DNA of 50,395 bases from Acidobacteriota bacterium (GCA_003223315.1 QHYR01000260.1:1-50395); one strand, 5' to 3'; shown: positions 27,312-36,708, numbered from the stretch's first letter. A program made the numbers and translations. Notes: generated from the sequence alone by a model not told the origin.

Positions 27312-29162
27312 CTAGGGTCCCGGCCTTATCGTGAGGACTTGTTGCGAATCGAAAAAAAGACGATGCAGCAGCTCGAGCGTCAACAGCTTGTGGATCTCCG
27401 TCGTGTAGTTCCGATTTCCGCTGAGGTGTCCTTGCACCAGAGCAGTGACAGAATCTGCCCTCAAGTACGGCCGCGAGAGCGTTCGCGGATCGAGCAGGAT
27501 CCCACGAACATAATCGGAAAGTGAATCGCGATACCATAGGCGGTAGTGCACTAGTTTGTGCCGGCCGAGGAAAAGGCGTTCGAAATGAAAAGCTGAGAAC
27601 ATATCGTCCACGCGGGCAAGCCACTGAGGCATGCCGTAGTCGTATGCATACTCAGCCTTGAATGAAAACTCCAGAATAGCGTGAACGAGTGCAGCTATCG
27701 GCTTCGTGTAGTCTCCGCCGAGCCCGCGATCGGTCCGAATCCGCCCCAGCTCCGGAGAACCGTCGTGGATCAATCGCAGCCGCACATCGCCGTTGCTGTT
27801 TGCCGAGCCCGGTGCGCGATATACGGTCCGGACGAAGTCATTATCGAGATAGGGCGAACGCACCGTTAATTGACTCTGCTCGATCGCCAGAACTCCGTGG
27901 TGATACCAAGGAGACTGGCGAAAAGCTGCGAACGTGACGGGGTGTACTCGACGCAATGCCGTATACGTGTCCTTTGCTTGGTGAACGAAGGAGAAAAACT
28001 CAGGATCAAATAAGTCCGATGGCGGAATCATCGGTTTGAACATGACCGCCTGACAAACGATTTCACTGCCGTATGTTCCCACGATCTTCGCCGGCGCGAT
28101 CTGCCGGGCCTTTTCGCTGACGAAGAGATCAGAAGAGCGATATACGTCTACGCCTCCTTCAGTCAGATAGACACACTGCTGGGCATAGCGCGGAAAGCTC
28201 TTGAGAAACTCTTCTCCCACCTCGATCACCTGGTGCGGCTGTTGGCAGAGATTCGCGATTTGCCTTGCAATGATCACGTCCTGCGAATCGCGATACATCC
28301 CGCCAAAGGTGTAGCACGGCAGTGTTTGAGGAGCGGACTTCCTCCATCCCATGATCACTCGGGTATCCAGCCCTCCCGTAAGGGCAATACCTATCCGCTC
28401 GTCACCGTCGAAGTATCGTGGGAGATTTCGTGAAAAGACATCCCGCAATTCTTCATAGTAGGAGGCCTGTTCCAGCGGCGCTTGTTGCTCCCATTCGCTA
28501 GGCTGGAAGTAAGAACCCTTTTGCTCCACCGTGCCGTTGCGCAAAACCCAATCCGAGGCAGGCGGCAGCACGTGAATGTCTTTGAATATTGTCCTGTTTT
28601 CCAAGACACAGCTGCAGGCCACGAACTCACCTAGGCCGCGAGGATCCGGCTTCCGCAGTTCAGGACGCGCCGCTAGGATCGCCTTAGCCTCTGCGGCGAA
28701 GTAAAAGGCGTCATCGGATTGGTGGTAACAGATCCGATGCATTCCGATGCGGTCGTTGAACAGCCGTATCGTACCGCGACTCTTGTCAATCAAGAGGCCA
28801 TGAAACATTCCGTTCAGGCTCTCGACAAACCCCCGGTTTTCCTCGTAGAGGTGTACAAGATGAGACGATCGCTTCCCGTTAATTGAATGCCCACGTTCTC
28901 TAAGGCGGCGGGCAGTTTCGCGCTCCGGATATTCCTCGCCGGAAAAAAAGAGGCAGACGCTCCCCGTCTCGTTACGAAGCGGCATTCCGTCTGAGAAGGA
29001 ATGCGGGCGAGCGATCCATCCCACGTAGACACCAAGGGACTCATCAATCCACGTGCCGCTCTCATAGAACGCTTCATGCCGAAGCGCTGCAACCATTCGG
29101 TCCAGCTCTGCTTCGGCCCGCTGGGGCGGCATCTTTGTGATCAAACCCACAATTCCGGGCAT
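27312..29162 (-). CDS. Asparagine-synthase-like amidotransferase, catalytic Cys2 replaced by Pro
   Basis: 616 residues, ATG 29162. The N-terminal half has the class II glutamine amidotransferase fold (FNDRIGMHRICYHQ near 133-146), and the C-terminal half has the ATP pyrophosphatase loop ALTGGLDTR near residue 264, so the overall layout is AsnB-like. The second residue is proline (MPGIVGLI), not the nucleophilic cysteine, so glutamine hydrolysis should be lost and ammonia or another amine would have to be used. Such proteins recur in exosortase-type EPS clusters, with unknown glycan amidation or activation roles. It is 11 bp from the FemAB gene upstream. The codons for M-P-G were checked directly. 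Confidence 0.82.
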   Translation of the reverse strand: MPGIVGLITKMPPQRAEAELDRMVAALRHEAFYESGTWIDESLGVYVGWIARPHSFSDGMPLRNETGSVCLFFSGEEYPERETARRLRERGHSINGKRSSHLVHLYEENRGFVESLNGMFHGLLIDKSRGTIRLFNDRIGMHRICYHQSDDAFYFAAEAKAILAARPELRKPDPRGLGEFVACSCVLENRTIFKDIHVLPPASDWVLRNGTVEQKGSYFQPSEWEQQAPLEQASYYEELRDVFSRNLPRYFDGDERIGIALTGGLDTRVIMGWRKSAPQTLPCYTFGGMYRDSQDVIIARQIANLCQQPHQVIEVGEEFLKSFPRYAQQCVYLTEGGVDVYRSSDLFVSEKARQIAPAKIVGTYGSEIVCQAVMFKPMIPPSDLFDPEFFSFVHQAKDTYTALRRVHPVTFAAFRQSPWYHHGVLAIEQSQLTVRSPYLDNDFVRTVYRAPGSANSNGDVRLRLIHDGSPELGRIRTDRGLGGDYTKPIAALVHAILEFSFKAEYAYDYGMPQWLARVDDMFSAFHFERLFLGRHKLVHYRLWYRDSLSDYVRGILLDPRTLSRPYLRADSVTALVQGHLSGNRNYTTEIHKLLTLELLHRLFFDSQQVLTIRPGP

Positions 29163-29173
29163 AGATCTTTATT

Positions 29174-30070
29174 TCAGGTTTCCTTCGCCAACTGGAATTT
29201 CCGGCTGTACCAAGCCGTACGAAAGTCTCGAAGCTTGGCTGTTATAGAGTCGGGCAGATATTCGACTAACTTATGGTGCAAGCCCATGTGGAACGCGGCC
29301 CACCCGATGCGAGTCAACGGGACATAGTAACGAGGCAGATCCAGGCGCCGGAACCCATTGGCTTCTTTGAAACGGCTGAGACTGTCTCCCTGCTTCTTGC
29401 CATAGGAAAAGTTCTCATACACGAGATAGGAAATCCCTCGGTCGGTACAAGACCGGAGCGCCTGCGCAAGGAGCGCGTTCGTCGGCGCCTTGCCCTTGTG
29501 CTGAACCATCGATAGGATATGCACCAGGCATGCCTGTGTCTGCGTTTCATCCATTACCAACTTAACGAATCCGATCATCTCGTTGCCAAGAAACGCCCCA
29601 ATATAAATGGTACGATCAAGAAACGTCCCAGCGTACTCACGTACCCTGTCGAGGCTCATTCCGTAGTGAGGAAAGCGCTTTCCCTGGCGGATTGGGCATT
29701 CGTTGTTTATCTCCCAAATTCCCCGAACGAGCGTGTCCCCAAAAGCCAATTCGCGGGTCACTACACCGTTCTTCTGTGCCTTCCGGACCATGTTTCGGGT
29801 TTTGTTGTCGATCTGGTTCGTCCACCAGCCGTCGAAGCTAGACACCGATAGGACCGCCAAGTTGTCCCATTCCATCGGATAATGATATTCTGGGGATGTT
29901 TTAGATAGTCTCGGCAGGAAGGTAAAGAGGTCGATCCGGGTTCCGCACTTTCGCAAGCCGTTAACGAGCGCCTGTGGATCCTCCGGGAAATTATATTTGT
30001 CACCATCGAGGCGCGCGATCCGAACCAACCGTCCCTCAGCTTTGACGTCTTTGCCACATAGTTTAATCAA
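29174..30070 (-). CDS. FemAB/GNAT-type acyl or aminoacyl transferase
   Basis: 298 residues from TTG 30070 immediately after the preceding gene stop (30073); no early ATG exists. The middle shows NKTRNMVRKAQKNGVV (about 88-103) and the later GNEMIGFVKLVMDETQTQAC strand, then APTNALLAQALRSCTDRGISYLVYENFSYG (quoted only to show the acceptor-helix region around 190-220), matching FemAB-related GNAT proteins. The family transfers acyl or aminoacyl groups to glycans or peptides. A decayed relative lies at 8811-9180. It is likely co-transcribed with the asparagine-synthase-like gene downstream. Substrate unknown. Confidence 0.75.
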   Translation of the reverse strand: MIKLCGKDVKAEGRLVRIARLDGDKYNFPEDPQALVNGLRKCGTRIDLFTFLPRLSKTSPEYHYPMEWDNLAVLSVSSFDGWWTNQIDNKTRNMVRKAQKNGVVTRELAFGDTLVRGIWEINNECPIRQGKRFPHYGMSLDRVREYAGTFLDRTIYIGAFLGNEMIGFVKLVMDETQTQACLVHILSMVQHKGKAPTNALLAQALRSCTDRGISYLVYENFSYGKKQGDSLSRFKEANGFRRLDLPRYYVPLTRIGWAAFHMGLHHKLVEYLPDSITAKLRDFRTAWYSRKFQLAKET

Positions 30071-30072
30071 TG

Positions 30073-31215
30073 CTAATCACCAGCCAATACTCGCTTCGCC
30101 AAAGGGACATGCTGGCGCAGCTCCACTTTGTGTTGTGGCCGTTGCTCATCGAGTTGGGCAAATATCGCGTCCATGATTCGTGCCGTTAGAATGATTTCCC
30201 GGTAAGGAATGGGCGGCGGAGCATCTTCGCGAATAGAATGGTAGAATGACTCGATCAGGAATTTCATGCCAGACTTCATGTGAAAATCACGATTCAGAAA
30301 GGTTCGCATATTCGCCGTCACGTTCTCGAGGTATTGATTAGCAAGCATAACTGGGGAAGCAAACTTTTCCAGGTAACTCGGAAGCCGGGTCCCGCGAAGC
30401 CTAATCAGCGTCTCCTGATCCTGATCCATCACTAGGCCGTTTTTAGAACCGTAGATTCGAAATTGATGGAGAGATGGACGCATTTGCGACGAAAACGTGA
30501 AATAGGCAGTGCGCCTCTCCTCTTCACTGATAATGACTCTCAGTTCGTCTATGATCTCGGTTTCACCCACACTCTTAAGAGTCGGACTCGTATAGCCATA
30601 TGCGATGACCTGCGGTGCTCCCGTGGTCAGAAGCTCAGCGATCCGCGCAATACCGTGGCTGATAATATTCTGAAGCAATTTCCCAGGAAGCCGACGAACC
30701 CAGTGTCTTTTATCGGCAAGCATTGCTCCGGAATATCCGCCTTTGCCGATCTCGTAGCCGTAGTAACTCTCCATATGCAGAGGGCCGCCACCCAAAAAGC
30801 CGTTCTGGACTAAAGCTCGCATACGCCTTGCGGCGTGACAAAATTGATCGTCGTGCCCGGCGGTTATCTTGAGCTGCTTGTCTTCTGACAGTGCCACCAG
30901 CCGCCGGGCATCTTCCTCATTTAGAGTGAACGGTTTTTCTACATACACGTGACAGCCGGATTCTAGACACTGCTTCGCAATATCGAAGTGGCTTTGTGGG
31001 GGCGTCGTTATGTGAACCACGTCCGGGCGGGCCGTACTTAGCAATTCCGTCAGGTTGCCAAAATACTGTTTGACCCCGAACCGCTCGGATAGCTGCCGTG
31101 CCATCAGGGGCTCATGGTCACAGACGGCTACGATCTCACATCCCTTGATCCGTTGGATCTCAGAGGCATGTGAATCTGCAATTTTCCCGCAGCCGACTAT
31201 GGCAACCTTAAGCAT
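30073..31215 (-). CDS. Gfo/Idh/MocA family oxidoreductase
   Basis: 380 residues, ATG 31215. The NAD(P) loop VAIVGCGKIADSHA (about 4-17), the conserved EKPFTLNEEDA (about 95-105) and a C-terminal alpha/beta domain define the family. It oxidises or reduces sugars or sugar nucleotides. It begins 2 bp after the upstream epimerase stop and is 3 bp from the FemAB gene, so the three are one translational run. It differs clearly from the WbpB-like protein at 39992. Substrate cannot be inferred beyond an EPS sugar. Confidence 0.85.
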   Translation of the reverse strand: MLKVAIVGCGKIADSHASEIQRIKGCEIVAVCDHEPLMARQLSERFGVKQYFGNLTELLSTARPDVVHITTPPQSHFDIAKQCLESGCHVYVEKPFTLNEEDARRLVALSEDKQLKITAGHDDQFCHAARRMRALVQNGFLGGGPLHMESYYGYEIGKGGYSGAMLADKRHWVRRLPGKLLQNIISHGIARIAELLTTGAPQVIAYGYTSPTLKSVGETEIIDELRVIISEEERRTAYFTFSSQMRPSLHQFRIYGSKNGLVMDQDQETLIRLRGTRLPSYLEKFASPVMLANQYLENVTANMRTFLNRDFHMKSGMKFLIESFYHSIREDAPPPIPYREIILTARIMDAIFAQLDEQRPQHKVELRQHVPLAKRVLAGD

Positions 31216-31216
31216 G

Positions 31217-32332
31217 TTAATTCCGGTTCCGGCAAGCTTCGAAGTAGCGATCGAGCCCCACGGCCATCGTAACTTTCGGCGTCCAGCCCATCCGCTCTTT
31301 TAATTTCTTGTTGCTATAAGTAGTCTTCCTCCAATATGAATGCCATCTCCTTCGATTGAAGACTGGAGGCAGTTGTCCCTTTGACCAGCTCGAACATCGC
31401 TCCCACAAATAGCAAAGGATGTAACTGAGGGCGTGAGGCACATAAAATGATCTGAAGTCCTTAACTTCCCGTTTGTACTTGCCGAGGAATTTGCGGCTGG
31501 AAAGCAGATCGTCGTCAACGACGTTGAATACTTCGCCTTCAATTCCCTTGGTCACGCCCGCCAGCGCGATTGCCTCGGCGCAGTTGTCGACGTACGTGAA
31601 CGGTATCGGGTTTCCGCCCCCGAGATGAAGGAATACGCCAAACGTGTCGATCCCCACTCGGCCGCTAATGGCTAAGTTACCTGGCCCATACACGTATCCA
31701 GGCCGGATGATCACGTACGGGATTCTGAAGCGTTCGCAATACTCCTTGACGATTTCGTCTTGCTTGACTTTTGCGTAACAGTAGGCTTCCCCTCGCAGTT
31801 CGGGGCGCGTTTCAACAGGGCAAGACTCGTCCAACATGCTCCCGCGGGATCTTTCTGCACTGGCATATACGGTGAAGGAGCTGACGTTAACGAATCGCCG
31901 CACACATCGATGACGCGCGCTTTCTTCTAGAAGATTCCGTGTCGTAACAACTGAGTTCATAAATGCGTCGGGGAAGGACTTCTCGCCTCTGCCTGCGGCG
32001 AGGTGAAAAATAAGTTTGACATCCCTCGTAGCCAAGGCACAATCCTCGCGTGACAAAAGGTTGCCTCGTGCAACTTCAATTTGTACACGGTTGCCGTTGC
32101 GGATGCTGAATCTCCGAATCGCCACGACATCACTAGCTGGCCTGACAAAACAGCGCAAATGACCAAATCCAAGGTTTAACAAACTCTCTACTAGTCTGGT
32201 ACCAATGAAACCGCTCGCCCCTGTTATTAGGATGAGATCGTTTGACCTGATCGTGTCGGGCTCTGGTTCCGTGGGATTGGCGTCCCCACTGACACCGTTG
32301 ACCTTAGGCCCATGCTCTAGGTTCATGTTCAT
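31217..32332 (-). CDS. NAD-dependent epimerase/dehydratase (extended SDR)
   Basis: 371 residues; ATG 32332 or 32326. About 30 hydrophilic residues precede the Rossmann motif LITGASGFIGTRL (about 35-47). The catalytic pair is YCYAKVKQD (Y-x-x-x-K, about 165-175), preceded by VNVSSFTVYA. C-terminal GWTPKVTMAVGLDRYFEA is typical. It probably modifies a nucleotide sugar together with the neighbouring Gfo/Idh oxidoreductase. The N-terminal extension (EHGPKVNGVSGDANP) is unusual for the family. Confidence 0.83.
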   Translation of the reverse strand: MNMNLEHGPKVNGVSGDANPTEPEPDTIRSNDLILITGASGFIGTRLVESLLNLGFGHLRCFVRPASDVVAIRRFSIRNGNRVQIEVARGNLLSREDCALATRDVKLIFHLAAGRGEKSFPDAFMNSVVTTRNLLEESARHRCVRRFVNVSSFTVYASAERSRGSMLDESCPVETRPELRGEAYCYAKVKQDEIVKEYCERFRIPYVIIRPGYVYGPGNLAISGRVGIDTFGVFLHLGGGNPIPFTYVDNCAEAIALAGVTKGIEGEVFNVVDDDLLSSRKFLGKYKREVKDFRSFYVPHALSYILCYLWERCSSWSKGQLPPVFNRRRWHSYWRKTTYSNKKLKERMGWTPKVTMAVGLDRYFEACRNRN

Positions 32333-32376
32333 ACCAGGGAGTGGAGTAATTTAGAAACTCGAGATGTCGGTTTGGC

Positions 32377-33177
32377 TCAAGACAAATCAAACTTGCGGGC
32401 GATCTGAAGAGTTCCAATCTGAGTGACTTCCTCTCTCGTAAGGAAGAGATACTCTTCAGGCTCAACCGGATGAGTTTCCACCTCAACCACAAAGTCGCGA
32501 CTCAATGAGAAGATCCGTTGAACCCGAGCTAAAGGTTCAACTGGAGCTAGAGTGAAGAAGAAGTCTACGACCCGGTGACGGCGAGCCAAGAATTGGTCTA
32601 CGGTTCGCCGATAGGACCGGTTAATTAGACTCTTCTCTCGTCGTAGGAAAGAAGGGTTCCGGCGGACGATCGTTCTGGGCGGCAACAGATTTCCTAACAG
32701 CACGTTCGCGCAAAGATGCATATGATGATGGCCATCGATGCGAGCCGGGGCGGTTCGGTAAATCCGGCTGAATTCGTCCAACTGCGCTGCGACAACATAC
32801 TTGAATGAATTCCTCAGCCCAGGGTGAAAAATAACCTGGGCAAGCCGGTGCCGCCGCAAGTATGCAGCAAGCTCGTGCTGGCGCTCCACGAGGCGCGCAG
32901 GGCAGCCCGGCGCCGAGAATGGCGTGGTGAGGTTAAGGTGGAGACCGGCGTCCACTCCGTTTTCTAACGCCTTCGCTGCGGCGCGCTCGGAATCCTCCAT
33001 AAAGACCATGGCGCTGGCCGAAGAAACGGTTCCCCGGCGAACACAATCAAAAATTCGCTCCGTCGTTTCGAAGCTTTGTCCCCAATCATCGGCATTCACA
33101 ATGAGACGACCGGGCCCCTGTGGTTCACCGGCCACATTCACAGCGCTCCATCCACCCACAGCTGCAGGCATATTCAT
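32377..33177 (-). CDS. ChbG/HpnK (YdjC-like) carbohydrate deacetylase
   Basis: 266 residues. The family signature is complete: VNADDWG (about 27-33), DAGLHLNLT (about 75-83), and DGHHHMH (about 140-146), giving a metal-binding Asp/His set. Members deacetylate chito-oligosaccharides or sugar lipids. The ATG start 33177 overlaps the GT2 stop as ATGA, so transfer and deacetylation are translationally coupled, suggesting the GT2 product is its substrate (inference). No signal peptide, so cytoplasmic. It is one of two deacetylases in the cluster (the other is LmbE-type at 4277). Confidence 0.87.
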   Translation of the reverse strand: MNMPAAVGGWSAVNVAGEPQGPGRLIVNADDWGQSFETTERIFDCVRRGTVSSASAMVFMEDSERAAAKALENGVDAGLHLNLTTPFSAPGCPARLVERQHELAAYLRRHRLAQVIFHPGLRNSFKYVVAAQLDEFSRIYRTAPARIDGHHHMHLCANVLLGNLLPPRTIVRRNPSFLRREKSLINRSYRRTVDQFLARRHRVVDFFFTLAPVEPLARVQRIFSLSRDFVVEVETHPVEPEEYLFLTREEVTQIGTLQIARKFDLS

Positions 33178-34133
33178 TTGTGTTCGTCTGCCTGGCTGAC
33201 CATTACAGGATTAGCGCTCAGGGAACAAGAACTTTCACTCGCATTAGGCTTTTTGCGAGCAAACGGTGAGCCCGCAAAAAGCTTCCCTAATCGCTTCATT
33301 TGTTCGGCTCGAACGAACCTCACCATGTCACCGGACACAGGTCGTTCCGCTCCCTTGAAAAACGCCGAAGCGTATCCGCAGAGCAAGGCCAAGCCGCCGA
33401 TGGCCGTGGGTCGGCGTGTCATTTGATAAGCTGTGCGGAATAATTCCCAGACAGGGTGGTTCCCGAACGAGTAGTCCTTCGCGCCTTGTCTGAAGATAGC
33501 TTTCAGAGGACCGTTCTGGGCTCTCCCCATTTCTCGATGGTGGACACAAACCTTTTCCGTGAAGGTCCTGGTTTTCCAACCCTTCATTCTTGCCTTGATC
33601 ACCGCCATCAGGTCGATCCCGCCGGCCTTTACAGGCACGTAGCCACCAATCTCCTCAAAGCACTGACGCCGAAACACCTGGCAGGCGCCCGAGACATGCT
33701 CAATATTTGTAAAGCGATAGTCGTAGGTCCGTCCCGATTCGATGAAAGGCGTGCCCACAAGTCCTAAGCCGGGATCTTCGGCGAACTTTTGAAGCAGAAA
33801 AGAGAAATATTCCACGTCGAAGGAAATGTCACCGTCGAGGCTTGCAATATATTCATACCGGAGGTCACTCAACCGCGAGTAACCGGCGCCAAATGACTCA
33901 ACTTTGCCGGCAAAGTGCCGTTCGCGACGCTCAGGCATGCGAATAAGCTCTATCCATGAATGCTTTGCTGCATATCCGCTTACGATCTCGTCCGTTCCAT
34001 CGGTCGAATCATCGCTGACGATGACCCACTTCAGGGGGCGGACGGTCTGCGCCACCACGGACTTGAGAGTCAGCTCTATGAACCGAGACTCATTCCGAGC
34101 CGGGGTAATAAGGACGTAAGTAGCGGAGCTCAA
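33174..34133 (-). CDS. Glycosyltransferase family 2
   Basis: 319 residues from TTG 34133, giving MSSATYVLITPARNES. GT-A features: VLITPARNES (about 7-16), SDDSTDGTDEIV (about 40-51), ASLDGDISF (the metal-binding D-x-D, about 96-104), and a FRRQCFEEIGGYV acceptor region. It transfers a sugar to the lipid-linked glycan at the inner membrane. It has a hydrophobic segment at about 247-258 that may anchor it. Shine-Dalgarno is weak. It is the first EPS gene after the regulatory island. Confidence 0.87.
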   Translation of the reverse strand: MSSATYVLITPARNESRFIELTLKSVVAQTVRPLKWVIVSDDSTDGTDEIVSGYAAKHSWIELIRMPERRERHFAGKVESFGAGYSRLSDLRYEYIASLDGDISFDVEYFSFLLQKFAEDPGLGLVGTPFIESGRTYDYRFTNIEHVSGACQVFRRQCFEEIGGYVPVKAGGIDLMAVIKARMKGWKTRTFTEKVCVHHREMGRAQNGPLKAIFRQGAKDYSFGNHPVWELFRTAYQMTRRPTAIGGLALLCGYASAFFKGAERPVSGDMVRFVRAEQMKRLGKLFAGSPFARKKPNASESSCSLSANPVMVSQADEHK

Positions 34134-34225
34134 ATTAGCTGAGCCAAGAGGGTTGCAGCGGATTTTTCACAGCGCTGGAGAACGCAGGCTAGGCGACGGA
34201 TCGTATCTCGCGACCCGCGGCCGCC

Positions 34226-34425
34226 GTTCAACAGATCGATCTACGGGCGATGGATAGCTTGGGGGCCAGGCCTATCCCAGGCACACAAGGAGCCTTCAGC
34301 CCATTCTTCTCCCCCGCTGGCCGATGTCTGTTTTTCGCACGCGGAAAGCTGAGGAAGGCTTCGGTGAGCGGCGGAGCGGTACTGACCCTGGCCGATGCTG
34401 CGCTGCCTCACGGTGTGGCTTGGTA
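34226..34425 (+). pseudogene. Fragment of a PD40 (WD40-like beta-propeller) protein, probably a Ser/Thr kinase gene
   Basis: The plus strand reads VQQIDLRAMDSLGARPIPGT, then AFSPFFSPAGRCLFFARGK and LRKASVSGGAVLTLADA (each checked codon by codon). This is the repeat pattern of PD40 propeller domains at the C-terminus of acidobacterial Ser/Thr kinases or TolB-like proteins (G-T-x-G-A, F-S-P-x-G-R, K-x-S-G-G). Only about 65 codons remain, with no start or end of the parent protein. It lies antisense to, and overlaps, the last 61 codons of dsbA. Confidence 0.65.
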
Positions 34426-35431
34426 CCGAAGCCGCCAGTTGCTGTTCGACAACCTCGCGCAAGGTGCTGTAGCTGACAGCGCCACCCAAAAAGTGACCAT
34501 TGACGAAAAAGGCGGGCGTACCGGTTAGTCCAAGACGCTGTGCCTGGGCGAAATCCTTCCGCACGGCCGCGGCTTGCTCGCCTGCATCCAAGCACTGGTC
34601 GAAGCTTGCGGCGTCGAGCTTGAGCGTACGCGCGTGCTCTTTCAGCTGCGCCAACTCCATTTGGTGGTCGTCGAAAAGCGCGTCATGAAATTCCCAGAAC
34701 TTTCCCTGTTCGGCTGCGCAGCGAGCGGCTTCGGCGGCCTTCTCCGCGCGCGGGTGCATCGGCAGCGGGAAGTCCTTATAGGCCAGAGCCACTTTGCCGG
34801 CGAATTCCTCTTCGAGTTTATTGAGCTCTGGATGGATTTGCTGGCAGTAGGGGCATTCGTAATCCGCGAACTCGACGATCAGAACCGGGGCATCCTGTGG
34901 GCCCCGCCTCGGAGCGTTGTCGACCGCTACCTCAGCCTGCGGCGGAGCAAGATCAATGCGCACGTCAGCGGCGTCACGCAGTGTCTGGAGATAAGCGGCG
35001 CCAGCTTTGGCTAGACGCAGTTGGCGAAGCGTAGCCACGATCTTCTCGCGTACCACCGCGAACGGCTCTTTGGTCTGCAAGCCCTCATAGAAGACCTGGA
35101 GCTGATCCTCGGTCGGGTCTTTGATCTGGCTGGTCACGTCACGCTCGAGCAACTGCTCCACGGTGAGATGCTCGCGGCTGGCTCTCATTTCCAACAATTG
35201 GTCTTCGATGAGTCGGTTGACCGCTTCACGTTCGGTCAGATAGTACTGGTAGCGGGCCTCGAGCAATTTCGCTGCCTGCTTTTGCTCCAGGTCCGCGCGG
35301 GTCAGTTTGTGCCCGCTGACTTCAGCCACCGCCGCGCTATTCGCCTCACCACCAGCCGGGTTTGCGAACGCGTTCAGCGTCATGCCCAGGGCCAATCCAA
35401 TCAGGGTGCTCAGGGTGCGCGAAATAAACAT
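34241..35431 (-). CDS. DsbA-family thioredoxin-like oxidoreductase with SurA-like N-terminus
   Basis: 396 residues from ATG 35431, with AGGAGG 6 nt upstream; a longer frame to 35602 is not supported. Residues 1-23 form a signal peptide ending AFA. Residues 30-150 resemble the SurA/PpiC N-terminal chaperone module. The thioredoxin domain carries YECPYCQQIH (Cys193/Cys196) and the cis-proline in GLTGTPAFFVNG (about 301-312). This is periplasmic disulfide exchange. Homology seems to end at about residue 335 (VVEQQLAAS); the last ~61 residues run antisense through a kinase-propeller fragment and look foreign. It may assist folding of the Cys-rich secreted protein upstream. Confidence 0.85.
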   Translation of the reverse strand: MFISRTLSTLIGLALGMTLNAFANPAGGEANSAAVAEVSGHKLTRADLEQKQAAKLLEARYQYYLTEREAVNRLIEDQLLEMRASREHLTVEQLLERDVTSQIKDPTEDQLQVFYEGLQTKEPFAVVREKIVATLRQLRLAKAGAAYLQTLRDAADVRIDLAPPQAEVAVDNAPRRGPQDAPVLIVEFADYECPYCQQIHPELNKLEEEFAGKVALAYKDFPLPMHPRAEKAAEAARCAAEQGKFWEFHDALFDDHQMELAQLKEHARTLKLDAASFDQCLDAGEQAAAVRKDFAQAQRLGLTGTPAFFVNGHFLGGAVSYSTLREVVEQQLAASVPSHTVRQRSIGQGQYRSAAHRSLPQLSACEKQTSASGGEEWAEGSLCAWDRPGPQAIHRP

Positions 35432-35561
35432 CGTAGTCCTCCTTTGCGAACTTGGGGTCCCGCATGAAGTTGCACCAGGCGCCGACTCGCGGCGCCTGGC
35501 TTGTGTGTGACCTCGCAGCTGCCTGAGCCTCGCAGGGCCAGAAAACTCGAGGTCGGAGCAA

Positions 35562-36293
35562 TCAACGTTGAGTACTCGGCGTTGAACTGGCGTTCGAAGC
35601 ACTCAACTTTGGGGTACTCAAGCTTGGAGCGGTCGAAGCCGGAGCGCTAACCCTCGGGAGACTGACGGGTGTAGGGCTCACGACTGGGGCCGCTGGGAGC
35701 GGCGGGGGATCAAGGGCAGCCTTCATCTCTCCCGGGCACTGGCAGCGGCCATGGCCGCTCCCATTTACCTGGACATCCGTGGTTCCAAACGTCCCTGAAC
35801 CCGTATCCTGGATATGCGTGCCCTCCACAGCCAAGGCTGCCCCGGGTGCAAGCGTGGGTATGTCAGGGAAGAAACCCGGGTCGCACGTTGGGCTTGAGCC
35901 GGGCCGGGACGTTCCGCCCGGCACGTTCGGCAGCGACTCAACGACCTTGATGACGCCCGACGCGGTCGGCCCGAGCGGACTGAGCACATTGGTATTTAAG
36001 TTGTTGTTCACGGAGAGTGTGAGCAGCCCGTTGGGGGTCACCAAACAGCCACAACACGCCTCGAGCTGCTGATCGGGCGCGAACACGTAGATCATCGCGC
36101 AGATATCTCCGGGAGGACTTAGAGGAAAGACCGCCCCGGAATTGATAATCCGCACCTTGGCATCGGGCGCGCCAGAAGTGTGCGAGTTGTCGTAGTAGTT
36201 TACGTGCCAAGTAAACGTCTGGGCCCGGGCGACGCTGGGGAGCGCGAGAGCGGTCGCCAGAATCGCGATCATTGTTAGTTTGGTTCGAAGCAT
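35562..36293 (-). CDS. Secreted Cys-containing protein with Ser/Pro/Ala-rich tail, unknown function
   Basis: 243 residues from ATG 36293 with AAGGAGG 8 nt upstream. Residues 1-24 are a signal peptide ending ARAQ. The middle contains several cysteines (EACCGCLVTP near 77-86, PTCDPGF, RCQCPGE), which could form disulfides with help from the neighbouring DsbA. The final ~50 residues are almost only Ser, Pro, Ala, Thr and Val (TPVSLPRVSAPAST), a low-complexity stalk-like tail. No known domain was recognised. It lies 131 bp upstream of dsbA in the same orientation. Confidence 0.6.
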   Translation of the reverse strand: MLRTKLTMIAILATALALPSVARAQTFTWHVNYYDNSHTSGAPDAKVRIINSGAVFPLSPPGDICAMIYVFAPDQQLEACCGCLVTPNGLLTLSVNNNLNTNVLSPLGPTASGVIKVVESLPNVPGGTSRPGSSPTCDPGFFPDIPTLAPGAALAVEGTHIQDTGSGTFGTTDVQVNGSGHGRCQCPGEMKAALDPPPLPAAPVVSPTPVSLPRVSAPASTAPSLSTPKLSASNASSTPSTQR

Positions 36294-36708
36294 CGAAAAA
36301 TCCTCCTTAGATCTTTCTTCTATCTTTGTCTCCATCAAGGGCCGAAAGCTGGGTTCAGCACCGCGCAGCGCTTGTCTAACCACGTGCTCTAAACACCCAG
36401 CTAAGGGATTGCCGACGTGCCGATTCGACGGTTAACAACGGAAGCAGGAATGAGAGCGAGGACACTCTCCTGCAAATCCACTTCTCGTGGGTTCCTTCTT
36501 CCGCAAACTGACCGGCGTGTCTGCTAAGCACCAGGCAACCTCCGTGATTGCCATCTTTCAGGAGCAAATGAATTTTGTCTATTCTCTAGATGGGTTCGTC
36601 CAGAGGCTTAGCTTCCGGATTAGCCCGCTGGATTAGTCTCTAGGACTAGGCCACCTGCGGTGGAGCATCGAACTGATCTCCTGGTTCCTGTGACAAGAGG
36701 CCCGGCGC
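36294..36708. other. 415-bp gap between PilZ and secreted-protein genes
   Basis: No convincing gene on either strand. It contains the Shine-Dalgarno site of the secreted protein (36302-36307 on the minus strand) and an AT-richer stretch near 36567-36595 that could hold a promoter; no clear -35/-10 pair was seen. Confidence 0.5.
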
